A DNA stretch of 43,718 nucleotides from Actinobacteria bacterium OK074 (GCA_001298575.1 LJCV01000283.1:1-43718), one strand, 5' to 3'. Shown: positions 15,771 through 24,190, counted from the first letter of the stretch. The notes: a model not told the origin generated them from the sequence alone. Numbers and translations are program-made.

Positions 15771-17330
15771 CTACCGTCCAGCGAGGCGATACCCGCTGCC
15801 CCCGTCCACCGTGCCGGCCAGCAGGAGTCGGGCCGGTGCGCCGCCGAAGGCCGCGGAGACGGCCTGATTGAGGCGCTGAACATATTTGGGCACCGAGGAC
15901 GGCGCGACGTGGAGCGTCGCAGCGATCCGCTCCGTCGACAGCCCGGCCTCGGGAGCGTTGTACACGACCTTCACCACGTCGAACAGACGCTCCGACAGCT
16001 CACAGGTCACGTTTCCCTCGCTGCCGCGTGCTCCGACGAGGACGGATCGGCCCGGACCGAGGGCGACATGAACGATGGCCAGCTCGGCCGACGCCTCGCT
16101 CGCGTCCTCGGAGGTGTTGTCGGCAAGGTTCATCCGGGCCAGACGCCGCATCGCCTCCTCGTAGGCCGACACCGTGTAGTACGCGGCCCGGATGGTGGCG
16201 CGCTTGCCCGAGGCGCCCGGCTCGTTCCACAGCCCGGCCTCCGGGTCCCACAGGTCGTTCATCAGCTTCCACGCCCTGGCGAGCCGCGGATCGCGCGGGC
16301 TTGCGCCGGCCCGGACAGCGGCCTGGGTGCACAGCGCGTACGCCATGTGCTCCCAGGCCGTGCCCTGCACGTCCTTGTCGTCCTCGACGAACGTCTCCCA
16401 CCGGTGATGGTTGTGCAGCAGCCACTGACCGGCCTCGACGACCACGTCGGACAGCTGTTTCCGCTGCACCGTGCCGTGCACCCCGCCCGCCTCCCGGGGG
16501 TTGTCCCGGTACGCGGGTTCGCCGCCGGGCCCGGTTCCGGCAGAAACGGCCGAGAGCGAGAGCAGACACAGCGCGGTCTTGCTCGGGCTCGGGTCGGTGT
16601 CGACGTAGGTACGCCACCCCCATGCCCCGCTGGGGCGCCGGTGGTAGAGCAGGCCGTGCACTCCGTGGTCGATCAGCGGTTCGACGCGCTCCAGCAGGCT
16701 GCTGGTCTCCACCCCGCCGGGTAAGAGCAGTCCGGGGCCGAAGTCGTGGAGGGCATCCCTGAGTTCGGCGAGCTGGTGCACCACCAGGGCGGTCTGGTGC
16801 AGCGAGGTGTCGTCGAGTCCGAGGACTTCGGGCCAGCCGTGGTCGACCCGGTGATCCTCCAGCCAGTCGACGCACCAGGCAGCGGCCTCCGCGACGCCGT
16901 GGTGGTGGAAGAAGCGGGGGTGGGACAGCAGTCCGGCCAGACCGAAGGCGATGAACCGGGTGTGCTCACCACGGCCGCCCTTGGGCCTGGGCCGCGAGTG
17001 CTCAGGGATGGCGCCGGTGAGGAAGCCGAGCCCCTGGCGAACCGGCTGTCCGGCGATGCCGGCGGCCCGCAGGATCGGCAGCACCTCGCTGGTGTTGACG
17101 ATCGACGAGACCGAGGTCAGGGTGAGGCCCCACCCACCGTCGTACCCCTGGTTGCGCAGCAAGGTCCGGGCAGCCTCGCCCGCTCTGGTCTCGAACGCCG
17201 CGAGCCCCACTTGCGCACTCTTCACGATTCGCCTCCGCCGCGTGTTCAGGTAGTGCAGCAGCAGACGGCTGACGGCCGCCTGCTGCTCTCGGTCTTCGAG
17301 GTCCGTTACTGGTTCACCCACGTGGGGCAC
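15771..17330 (-). CDS. Prenyltransferase/terpene-cyclase-like toroid protein with C-terminal winged helix
   Basis: The 519-residue protein has two parts. Residues about 30-425 are rich in helices with QGYDGGWG, DGGWG-like and GAWGWRTYVDTD motifs and regularly spaced W/G/D, as in the alpha/alpha barrel of squalene cyclases and prenyltransferase beta-subunits. No canonical DXDD catalytic motif is evident. Residues about 440-519 (SERLFDVVKVVYNA...LSTERIAATLHVAPSSVPKYVQRLNQAV...GSGYRL) look like an OmpR/PhoB-type winged helix, including the closing GxGYRL wing. I infer a ligand-sensing transcription factor for the box array at 15123-15177. GTG 17330 lacks a good ribosome site, so the start may be off by a few codons. 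No signal peptide or TM segment is seen. Confidence 0.65.
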   Translation of the reverse strand: MPHVGEPVTDLEDREQQAAVSRLLLHYLNTRRRRIVKSAQVGLAAFETRAGEAARTLLRNQGYDGGWGLTLTSVSSIVNTSEVLPILRAAGIAGQPVRQGLGFLTGAIPEHSRPRPKGGRGEHTRFIAFGLAGLLSHPRFFHHHGVAEAAAWCVDWLEDHRVDHGWPEVLGLDDTSLHQTALVVHQLAELRDALHDFGPGLLLPGGVETSSLLERVEPLIDHGVHGLLYHRRPSGAWGWRTYVDTDPSPSKTALCLLSLSAVSAGTGPGGEPAYRDNPREAGGVHGTVQRKQLSDVVVEAGQWLLHNHHRWETFVEDDKDVQGTAWEHMAYALCTQAAVRAGASPRDPRLARAWKLMNDLWDPEAGLWNEPGASGKRATIRAAYYTVSAYEEAMRRLARMNLADNTSEDASEASAELAIVHVALGPGRSVLVGARGSEGNVTCELSERLFDVVKVVYNAPEAGLSTERIAATLHVAPSSVPKYVQRLNQAVSAAFGGAPARLLLAGTVDGGSGYRLAGR

Positions 17331-17360
17331 TTGTGCGCGGGGCCGGGTGGTCTGCTCGGA

Positions 17361-17570
17361 TCAGACCGAGGGGAGGGCGCCGGCCTTCACCGCTGTCACG
17401 AAGGAAGACCATGCCGGGGACTTGAACGCCAGCCGGGGGCCTTCGGGGGTCTTGCTGTCGCGTATGGGGAGGACGCTGGGGAACCCGTCCGCGACCTCTA
17501 CGCAGTCGCCGGTCTGTCCGCTGTAGCTGCTGCTGCGCCAGGTCGCGGTCTCAAACTCGTGGGTACTCAT
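17361..17570 (-). CDS. DUF397 domain protein
   Basis: A 69-residue single-domain DUF397 protein, with the typical W-R-S-S-Y-S ... NCVEVA-like core (TWRSSSYSGQTGDCVEVA), RDSKTPEGPRLAF and a W..F...K.G tail. DUF397 proteins pair with XRE/DUF5753 regulators (WhiJ-like systems) and modulate development or antibiotic production. It follows the XRE gene, separated by 29 bp, in the same direction. ATG 17570 has GAGAGG about 10 nt upstream. Confidence 0.92.
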   Translation of the reverse strand: MSTHEFETATWRSSSYSGQTGDCVEVADGFPSVLPIRDSKTPEGPRLAFKSPAWSSFVTAVKAGALPSV

Positions 17571-17599
17571 TGCTTGCGTGCCTCTCTACGTTCATACCT

Positions 17600-18451
17600 C
17601 TACAACTCCTGCCGCACCCGGGTGATCAGATCGAGGCTGTCCCCAGGGCTCAAGGCGACCGACCGGAGCGAATCGAAGATGAGCGTATATTCCGCAGTCT
17701 CGGCAGGAGTCTCCATGTGGAGCGTCCCGGTGCGATGCTCCACACACGCGACGTCCGAGAACGACAGGCTGGGGAAGGCGAAGAGGACGAACGATCCGGC
17801 CAGTCCGGCGTGTGCTCCAGCCCGGTCGGGGATGACCTGAACCTCCACGGACGGATGACCGGCCATGGTCTCCAGATGCTCCAACTGCTTGTGCATCACG
17901 TCCCGGCCACCCACCTGGAGCCGTAGAGCCGCTTCCGCCTCGATCACGCACAGTCGCGGAGGGGAGGGGCGCTCCAGTACCTCCTGGCGTTTCATGCGCG
18001 CCTCCACCAACACCTCCACCTCTTCCTGCTTCAAGGTGGACGGCGTCGCGGAAATGATCTCCCGCGCATAGTCGGGCGTCTGCAACAGGCCCGCGATCAG
18101 GGTGCTTTGGTACGACCGGATGTAGTCGGCCGTTCTTTCGTAGTCGATGAAGTCCGCGTATGTCGGGCGAGTCAGTCCCACGCGCTGCACCCAGCCCGGT
18201 TCCCTGCTGCGCTGGGCGAGCGACAGCATTTCGTCGACTTGGGCGGGGTCCTCGACACCGTAGAACGTCAGCAGGTCACGCAACTCGCCCAGGGAGAGGC
18301 CCAGTCGGGCGTTCTCGATCCGGTTGATCTTCGTTCGGTGGCAGCCGATGCGCTCCGCTGCCTCGTCGGGACTCTTGCCGGCGCTTTCCCGGAACTCGAC
18401 CAGCAACGCGGCGAGACGACGGCGTCGAACTGTTGGGCGTGATCCGGCCAT
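17600..18451 (-). CDS. XRE-family regulator with DUF5753 domain (WhiJ-like)
   Basis: A 283-residue DNA-binding protein. The N-terminal helix-turn-helix (about 10-70; SPDEAAERIGCHRTKINRIENAR) is followed by DUF5753 (about 95-280), containing the family strings FIDYERTADYIRSYQSTLIAGLLQTPDYAREI and VQVIPDRAGAHAGLAGSFVLF. ATG 18451 has AGGGGG 5 nt upstream; the longer reading to 18574 runs through the promoter region. It forms a module with DUF397 downstream and a divergent HATPase. The palindrome at 18508-18520 is a likely autoregulatory site. Confidence 0.93.
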   Translation of the reverse strand: MAGSRPTVRRRRLAALLVEFRESAGKSPDEAAERIGCHRTKINRIENARLGLSLGELRDLLTFYGVEDPAQVDEMLSLAQRSREPGWVQRVGLTRPTYADFIDYERTADYIRSYQSTLIAGLLQTPDYAREIISATPSTLKQEEVEVLVEARMKRQEVLERPSPPRLCVIEAEAALRLQVGGRDVMHKQLEHLETMAGHPSVEVQVIPDRAGAHAGLAGSFVLFAFPSLSFSDVACVEHRTGTLHMETPAETAEYTLIFDSLRSVALSPGDSLDLITRVRQEL

Positions 18452-18507
18452 GAGTACCCCCTCTGTACTGGCTTCGCTGCCAGAACTGTAGCCGCCATAA
18501 AAGATCA

Positions 18508-18520
18508 TGGAACAGTTCCA
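18508..18520. promoter_or_regulatory. 13-bp palindrome upstream of the XRE regulator
   Basis: TGGAAC-A-GTTCCA is perfect, and a related half-site (AGAACTGTA) lies at 18482-18490. Both lie in the 188-bp gap between the divergent XRE and HATPase genes, so this is a good operator candidate. Confidence 0.5.
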
Positions 18521-18639
18521 TATAGTTAGATGCGAATTAGTCTTGTGCGGGGCAGTCTTGATCCTATTACTCAACGTCTCCCTGGTGTGACGGATGAGTC
18601 ACTTCGCCCTGTTGCCACTCGCTCCCCAGGGGATGAGCT

Positions 18640-19092
18640 ATGCCCACAAGAGCCTTGCCCGCAGCGGAAACCACGCCCCCCGCCCCCACGCGGAGCGCGA
18701 CCCACCGCTTCCCCCGGCACCGTCGTAGCGTCGGCCGAGTGCGTGCGGCCCTGCGGGAGCAGCTCGCGATATGGCAGCTCGATGCCGCTGAACTCGCCGA
18801 CTGCGCAACCTTGTTGGTCTCCGAGTTGGCCACCAACGCGGTGAACGCGAAGGCGGCGCCCGGCCGGGAGATCGGGGTCCGGTTCGAGTTGAGCGGACCG
18901 GAGTTGCTCATTGAGGTGTCCGGCGCGGGCGACGGGTGGCCGGAGTTGAAGCACCCGAAGGGTGACGACGAGTCCGGTCGGGGCCTGGCCCTGGTGGACA
19001 CGCTGGCCGCCGACTGGGGTGTGAATCCGCGGGGCGGGATCGGCAAGACCGTATGGGCCCTGCTGGTGCTGCCCGCGGGGGCCGTGTCATGA
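18640..19092 (+). CDS. ATP-binding protein, anti-sigma-factor kinase-like HATPase
   Basis: A 150-residue GHKL ATPase of the RsbW/SpoIIAB-like class common in Streptomyces. After an Ala/Pro/Arg-rich tail, the N box is LLVSELATNAVNAK (about 63-76) and the G boxes are SGAGDGWPEL and DESGRGLALVDTLAADWG. It would phosphorylate an anti-anti-sigma or act as a WhiJ-module partner. The ATG has a GGGGATGAG site upstream. Its TGA overlaps the start of the next gene. Confidence 0.9.
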   Translation: MPTRALPAAETTPPAPTRSATHRFPRHRRSVGRVRAALREQLAIWQLDAAELADCATLLVSELATNAVNAKAAPGREIGVRFELSGPELLIEVSGAGDGWPELKHPKGDDESGRGLALVDTLAADWGVNPRGGIGKTVWALLVLPAGAVS

Positions 19093-19445
19093 CGACGGCG
19101 CGGGAAGCCCCGGTGTGGGGCCGGATCCGTGGCGTCTACAGAGCCCTCGCCGTCGCGCACGCGCCCGGTGGCCTCCGGTTTCCGCTCGGTGAACACCGCT
19201 CCTGTTCCCCGAGGTTGGCCCTGCGGTGGTTACGCGGTCGCGCCCGGGACGTCGCGGACCAGTTGGACCCGCCGTACGCCCGTGTGGTGTGGGGATGGCT
19301 GGGCGACGCGGACGAACATGCCTGGGCGCTGCGTTTCGTGGCGTCGGGAGAGCCGTACGTCTTCCGGGCGGCGGACGAGGGCGGTACCCGGTACGCCTTC
19401 ATCGCCGAACCCGTCGGCAACGCCGTCGAAGGCAGGGTGCCGTGA
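19089..19445 (+). CDS. Hypothetical protein, 118 aa
   Basis: ATG 19089 overlaps the HATPase stop in an ATGA, which fixes the start. The protein is basic in its first half (RALAVAHAPGG...RLALRWLRGRARDVADQLD) and contains ARVVWGWLGDADEHAWALRFVASGEPYVFRAADEGG. It has no membrane segment and no family I recognise. It is probably part of the HATPase transcript. Confidence 0.7.
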   Translation: MTTAREAPVWGRIRGVYRALAVAHAPGGLRFPLGEHRSCSPRLALRWLRGRARDVADQLDPPYARVVWGWLGDADEHAWALRFVASGEPYVFRAADEGGTRYAFIAEPVGNAVEGRVP

Positions 19446-19693
19446 ACGCCCGCGACGAGCGAGCGGAGCCCGCGTACGTGCCCCGGGAGGGGGAGATGAC
19501 CGCCGACGCCCGCACCGGTCGCGTGGGTACCGCCGTGCGCTGGGACGGCTCGGCTCTGACGCTTCGGGCCCCGAGTGGTGAGGAGTGGACGACGGAGACC
19601 TTCCGGCGCCCCACCACCAGTGAGGAACTGGGCCCGCGAGTGGCTGAGGCCAACGCCCGTTCCCGGCGGGGGAAGTGGGGGGAGCCGACGTGA
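19442..19693 (+). CDS. Small hypothetical protein, 83 aa
   Basis: GTG 19442 overlaps the previous stop (GTGA). The sequence includes TGRVGTAVRWDGSALTLRAP and GEEWTT, resembling small Streptomyces proteins found with WhiJ-type modules. There are no catalytic motifs. Gene-boundary coupling is the main support. Confidence 0.65.
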   Translation: MNARDERAEPAYVPREGEMTADARTGRVGTAVRWDGSALTLRAPSGEEWTTETFRRPTTSEELGPRVAEANARSRRGKWGEPT

Positions 19694-19905
19694 TGACAGC
19701 ACCGGAAGCGAGGGGCGACCCCTTCGCGGGCACCCCGTACGAGGGCGGCCCCGAGGGCTGGTGGACGTCGCGCGGAGGGGCGCTGAACGTGACGTCCGGT
19801 GTCGTCCACTTCCCGCCGGGGTCGAGGCCCCCGCCGTGCCGAGTCCCCGAATGCCCGCGATGTGAGAGGAGGCGGAACGGTGAGAACGGCAACGCGACCC
19901 GCTGA
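19693..19905 (+). CDS. Small hypothetical protein, 70 aa
   Basis: ATG 19693 shares one base with the previous TGA (TGATG). The protein is Gly/Pro/Arg-rich, with two Cys in CRVPECPRC near the C-terminus that could bind a metal. Its 3' end overlaps the next gene by 26 bp in another frame. No family recognised. Confidence 0.5.
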   Translation: MTAPEARGDPFAGTPYEGGPEGWWTSRGGALNVTSGVVHFPPGSRPPPCRVPECPRCERRRNGENGNATR

Positions 19906-20050
19906 GGCCGAGCCGTTCGGAGTCGGCGTGATCGTCTACCGCCGTCGCCGCACGGCGCGACTGGAGTCGGCCGTCTTCACCGTGACGCTCACGACGATGT
20001 GGGCGGTGGCGGTGATCTCCGCCGTGGCCACGATCACGCACCACCCCTGA
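19880..20050 (+). CDS. Small single-TM protein, 56 aa
   Basis: GTG 19880 has AGGAGG 7 nt upstream, a strong site that decides this start. After a basic stretch (YRRRRTARLE) a hydrophobic segment (AVFTVTLTTMWAVAVISAVATI) forms one membrane helix, giving N-in topology. It is the last gene of the five-gene run from 18640. Function unknown. Confidence 0.6.
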   Translation: MRTATRPAEAEPFGVGVIVYRRRRTARLESAVFTVTLTTMWAVAVISAVATITHHP

Positions 20051-20362
20051 ACATCAGAAGGGCTGGTTCGTGGGGTGGTCTCGGTCGCCGGGTGCTGGCT
20101 GATGCCGCGCAGGACGGTACGGGAGCCGGGAGCGGGAGCCGACGCCGGGGCGCATGCCGTGATGCGGTCGGTCCCGGTCGGCGCTGGGGAAACCCCGATG
20201 GTCGACCCCGGTGGTCGTACCACCTCCCGCCCGCCCGGGCGCCACGGTTATCCACAGCCCCGACACCGCACCACCAGCCGTCGTACGCTCCCCCCCCCGG
20301 CCCCCCAACCACTCGGCGCCGGTGCTTCGTGTTGCCCACCCGGGACGGGATACCCCTTCATC
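20051..20362. other. Intergenic region upstream of mfd with a DnaA box
   Basis: No coding potential is convincing here. A perfect TTATCCACA is at 20248-20256. A C-rich run lies at 20288-20310. No terminator hairpin or strong promoter was seen. The reading frame of mfd stays open upstream to 20075 by chance. Confidence 0.5.
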
Positions 20363-23300
20363 ATGAGCCTGCACGGTCTGCTAGACGCGGTCGTCAAGGA
20401 CGCCGCACTCGCCGAAGCGGTGAAGGCCGCCGCCGACGGCAACCGGCTGCACGTCGACCTGGTCGGCCCCCCGGCGGCCCGCCCCTTCGCGGTCGCGGCG
20501 CTCGCCCGGGACGCCGGCCGCCCGGTCCTCGCCGTCACCGCCACCGGCCGCGAGGCCGAGGACCTCGCCGCGGCGCTGCGCTCCCTCCTGCCCCCGGACA
20601 CGGTCGCCGAGTACCCCTCCTGGGAGACCCTCCCGCACGAACGCCTCAGCCCGCGCAGCGACACCGTCGGCCGCCGTCTCGCCGTGCTGCGCCGCCTGGC
20701 GCACCCCAGCGCGGACGACCCGGAGACGGGCCCGGTCGCCGTCGTCGTGGCGCCGGTCCGCTCGGTGCTGCAACCGCAGGTCAAGGGGCTGGGCGACCTG
20801 GAGCCGGTCGCGCTGCGCACGGGCGTCCAGGCCGATCTGAACGCGACCGTCGAGGCCCTGGCCGCGGCGGCCTACTCCCGCGTCGAACTGGTCGAGAAAC
20901 GCGGCGAGTTCGCCGTCCGCGGCGGCATCCTGGACGTCTTCCCGCCGACCGAGGAACACCCCCTGCGCGTCGAGTTCTGGGGCGACGACGTCGAGGAGAT
21001 CCGCTACTTCAAGGTCGCCGACCAGCGTTCCCTTGAGGTCGCCGAGCACGGCCTGTGGGCACCCCCGTGCCGCGAACTGCTGCTCACCGACGACGTACGG
21101 CAGCGGGCCGCGGCCCTGGCCGAACAGCACCCGGAACTGGGCGAGTTGCTCGGCAAGATCGCCGAGGGGATCGCGGTGGAGGGCATGGAGTCCCTCGCCC
21201 CCGTCCTCGTCGACGACATGGAGCTGCTCATCGACGTCCTGCCCAAGGGCGCCATGGCCGTCGTCTGCGACCCGGAGCGGGTGCGCACGCGCGCGTCGGA
21301 CCTCGTGGCGACCTCGCAGGAGTTCCTTCAGGCGTCCTGGGCGGCGACCGCGGGCGGCGGCGAGGCGCCGATCGACGTCGGCGCGGCCTCGCTGTGGTCG
21401 ATCGCCGATGTCCGGGACCGGGCGCGCGAGTTGGAGATGCTGTGGTGGTCGGTGTCGCCGTTCGCCGCCGACGAAGCGCTTACATTTGCCGCTGGCGCGG
21501 CGGGGGACGCGGACACCCTCAAACTCGGCATGCACGCCCCCGAGACCTACCGCGGTGACACCGCGAAGGCGCTCGCCGACACCAAGGGCTGGCTGGCGGA
21601 GGGCTGGCGCACGGTGTTCGTGACGGAGGCGCACGGCCCGGCGGCCCGTACGGTCGAGGTACTGGGCGGCGAGGGCATCGCGGCCCGCCTTGATACGGAC
21701 CTGGAGTCGCTGTCGCCCTCGGTCGTGCACGTGGCGTGCGGTTCGGTCGAACACGGCTTCGTGGACCCGGCGTTGCGGCTCGCCGTGCTGACGGAGACCG
21801 ACCTGACTGGGCAGCGGGCGGCCGGCAAGGACGGCGCCCGGATGCCCGCCCGGCGCCGCAAGACGATCGACCCGCTGACCCTGGAGGCGGGCGACTACAT
21901 CGTGCACGAACAGCACGGCGTGGGCCGCTACATCGAGATGGTGCAGCGCACCGTGCAGGGCGCGACCCGCGAGTACCTGGTGGTCGAGTACGCCCCCGCC
22001 AAGCGCGGCCAGCCCGGCGACCGGCTTTACATCCCCACCGACCAGCTCGAACAGATCACCAAGTACGTCGGCGGCGAGGCCCCCACGCTGCACCGCCTCG
22101 GCGGCGCCGACTGGACGAAGACGAAGGCGCGCGCGAAGAAGGCGGTCAAGGAGATCGCCGCCGACCTGATCAAGCTGTACTCGGCCCGGATGGCGGCGCC
22201 CGGCCACGCGTTCGGCCAGGACACGCCCTGGCAGCGGGAGTTGGAGGACGCGTTCCCGTACGCGGAGACCCCGGACCAGCTAACGACGATCGCCGAGGTC
22301 AAGGAGGACATGGAGAAGACGGTCCCGATGGACCGCCTCGTCTGCGGCGACGTCGGCTACGGCAAGACGGAGATCGCGGTGCGGGCCGCGTTCAAGGCGG
22401 TGCAGGACGGCAAGCAGGTCGCCGTGCTCGTGCCGACAACTCTCCTGGTCCAGCAGCACTTCGGCACCTTCAGCGAGCGGTACTCCCAATTCCCGGTCAA
22501 CGTACGGGCGTTGAGCCGCTTCCAGACGGACACCGAGGCGAAGGCGGTGCTGGAGGGCCTGCGGGAGGGGTCGGTGGACGTCGTCATCGGCACCCACCGC
22601 CTGTTCTCGGCGGAGACGAAGTTCAAGGACCTGGGCCTGGTCATCGTCGACGAGGAGCAGCGCTTCGGCGTCGAACACAAGGAGCAGCTCAAGAAGTTGC
22701 GGGCGAACGTGGACGTCCTGACGATGTCCGCGACCCCGATCCCCAGGACCCTGGAGATGGCGGTGACCGGCATCCGCGAGATGTCGACGATCACCACGCC
22801 CCCCGAGGAGCGCCACCCGGTCCTGACCTTCGTAGGCCCCTACGAGGAGAAGCAGATCGGCGCGGCCATCCGCCGTGAACTCCTGCGCGAGGGCCAGGTG
22901 TTCTACATCCACAACCGGGTCGAGTCGATCGACCGGGCGGCGTCGCGGCTGCGCGAGATCGTCCCCGAGGCGCGGATCGCCACCGCCCACGGCCAGATGT
23001 CCGAACAGACCCTGGAACAGGTCGTGGTGGACTTCTGGGAGAAGAAGTACGACGTGCTCGTCTCCACCACCATCGTCGAGTCGGGCATCGACATCTCGAA
23101 CGCGAACACGCTGATCGTGGAGCGCGGCGACAACTTCGGCCTCTCCCAACTCCACCAGCTGCGCGGCCGGGTGGGCCGTGGCCGCGAGCGCGGCTACGCC
23201 TACTTCCTCTACCCGCCGGAGAAGCCGCTGACGGAGACCGCCCACGAGCGCCTGGCGACCATCGCCCAGCACACCGAGATGGGCGCGGGCATGTACGTGG

Positions 23301-23917
23301 CGATGAAGGACCTGGAGATCCGCGGCGCGGGCAACCTGCTGGGCGGCGAACAGTCGGGCCACATCGCGGGCGTCGGCTTCGACCTGTACGTACGGATGGT
23401 CGGCGAGGCGGTCGCGGACTACCGGGCCTCGCTGGAGGGCGGGGTCGAGGAGGAACCGCCGCTGGACGTCAAGATCGAACTGCCGGTCGACGCGCACGTC
23501 CCGCACGACTACGCGCCCGGCGAGCGGCTGCGGTTGCAGGCGTACCGGGCGATTGCCTCCGTCAACAAGGAGGACGACATCGCCGCCGTACGCGAGGAAC
23601 TCGTCGACCGCTACGGCAAGTTGCCGGAACCGGTGGAGAACCTGCTGCTGGTGGCGGGCCTGCGGATGCTCGCGCGGGCGTGCGGGGTGGGCGAGGTGGT
23701 CCTCCAGGGCACCAACATCCGCTTCGCACCGGTGGAGTTGAGGGAGTCGCAGGAGCTGCGCCTCAAGCGGCTGTACCCCGGCACGGTCATCAAGGCCCCG
23801 GCCCACCAGGTACTGGTCCCCCGCCCGAAGACGGCGAAGGTGGGCGGAAAGCCGCTGGTCGGCCGGGAGTTGCTGGGCTGGGTCGGAGAATTCCTGACGA
23901 CGATCCTGGGGTCGTAG
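20363..23917 (+). CDS. mfd: Transcription-repair coupling factor Mfd
   Basis: The 1184-residue DNA translocase removes RNA polymerase stalled at lesions and recruits UvrA. UvrB-like domains (about 1-480) come first. The CarD/CdnL-like RNAP-interacting domain starts at about 505 (LEAGDYIVHEQHGVGRY). Helicase motifs include GDVGYGKTEIAVRAAF (about 660), IVDEEQRFGVEH (about 760), SATPIPRTLEMA and QLRGRVGRGRERGYAY (about 930). The C-terminal TRCF domain runs from about 1035. ATG 20363 (MSLHGLLDAVVKDA) is the family start; the ribosome site is weak, so the transcript may be leaderless or poorly initiated. Length is normal. Confidence 0.97.
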   Translation: MSLHGLLDAVVKDAALAEAVKAAADGNRLHVDLVGPPAARPFAVAALARDAGRPVLAVTATGREAEDLAAALRSLLPPDTVAEYPSWETLPHERLSPRSDTVGRRLAVLRRLAHPSADDPETGPVAVVVAPVRSVLQPQVKGLGDLEPVALRTGVQADLNATVEALAAAAYSRVELVEKRGEFAVRGGILDVFPPTEEHPLRVEFWGDDVEEIRYFKVADQRSLEVAEHGLWAPPCRELLLTDDVRQRAAALAEQHPELGELLGKIAEGIAVEGMESLAPVLVDDMELLIDVLPKGAMAVVCDPERVRTRASDLVATSQEFLQASWAATAGGGEAPIDVGAASLWSIADVRDRARELEMLWWSVSPFAADEALTFAAGAAGDADTLKLGMHAPETYRGDTAKALADTKGWLAEGWRTVFVTEAHGPAARTVEVLGGEGIAARLDTDLESLSPSVVHVACGSVEHGFVDPALRLAVLTETDLTGQRAAGKDGARMPARRRKTIDPLTLEAGDYIVHEQHGVGRYIEMVQRTVQGATREYLVVEYAPAKRGQPGDRLYIPTDQLEQITKYVGGEAPTLHRLGGADWTKTKARAKKAVKEIAADLIKLYSARMAAPGHAFGQDTPWQRELEDAFPYAETPDQLTTIAEVKEDMEKTVPMDRLVCGDVGYGKTEIAVRAAFKAVQDGKQVAVLVPTTLLVQQHFGTFSERYSQFPVNVRALSRFQTDTEAKAVLEGLREGSVDVVIGTHRLFSAETKFKDLGLVIVDEEQRFGVEHKEQLKKLRANVDVLTMSATPIPRTLEMAVTGIREMSTITTPPEERHPVLTFVGPYEEKQIGAAIRRELLREGQVFYIHNRVESIDRAASRLREIVPEARIATAHGQMSEQTLEQVVVDFWEKKYDVLVSTTIVESGIDISNANTLIVERGDNFGLSQLHQLRGRVGRGRERGYAYFLYPPEKPLTETAHERLATIAQHTEMGAGMYVAMKDLEIRGAGNLLGGEQSGHIAGVGFDLYVRMVGEAVADYRASLEGGVEEEPPLDVKIELPVDAHVPHDYAPGERLRLQAYRAIASVNKEDDIAAVREELVDRYGKLPEPVENLLLVAGLRMLARACGVGEVVLQGTNIRFAPVELRESQELRLKRLYPGTVIKAPAHQVLVPRPKTAKVGGKPLVGRELLGWVGEFLTTILGS

Positions 23918-23934
23918 AGCCGTAAGGAGCGCGA

Positions 23935-23973
23935 GAAGCCGTCCACGGTAGGTGCGGGTCCGTGGACGGCTTC
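23935..23973. terminator. 14-bp hairpin terminator after mfd
   Basis: GAAGCCGTCCACGG (23935-23948) pairs exactly with 23960-23973 around an 11-nt loop, and CTTCTT follows. It lies between convergent mfd and the small antitoxin-like gene. Confidence 0.85.
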
Positions 23974-24010
23974 CTTCTTGCGGATGGCTCTGCCGGCTAC
24001 TGGCTGCTGG

Positions 24011-24190
24011 CTACGACCCCTCGTCCTGGTCGCGGTTCATGCCCAGCCGCTTTTCGGCCTGCTGCTGGACCTGGTCGACCTGGTCGGTGTACTTGTCGCC
24101 GGTCTTCTTGTTGATCGCACGTTCCGCGGCGTCGGACAGGTCCTTGCCCTTGTCCTTGGCCTGGTCCTTGAAACGGTCGAAGATGCCCAT
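24011..24190 (-). CDS. MT0933/Rv0909-like small antitoxin-family protein
   Basis: A 59-residue, highly charged protein (MGIFDRFKDQAKDKGKDLSD... KTGDKYTDQVDQVQQQAEKRLG). It matches the short helical proteins annotated as MT0933-like antitoxin. ATG 24190 has GGAG 6 nt upstream. No toxin gene is adjacent, so a toxin-antitoxin role is doubtful. The resemblance to CsbD-like stress proteins is superficial. Confidence 0.8.
   Translation of the reverse strand: MGIFDRFKDQAKDKGKDLSDAAERAINKKTGDKYTDQVDQVQQQAEKRLGMNRDQDEGS

Noticed and set aside
20248..20256. Chromosomal origin of replication
   Set aside because: Only single, isolated DnaA boxes occur; an origin would show a dense cluster with dnaA/dnaN nearby.
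24011..24190. Toxin-antitoxin pair
   Set aside because: The small protein resembles MT0933-type antitoxins, but no toxin gene lies beside it, so only the family name is reported.
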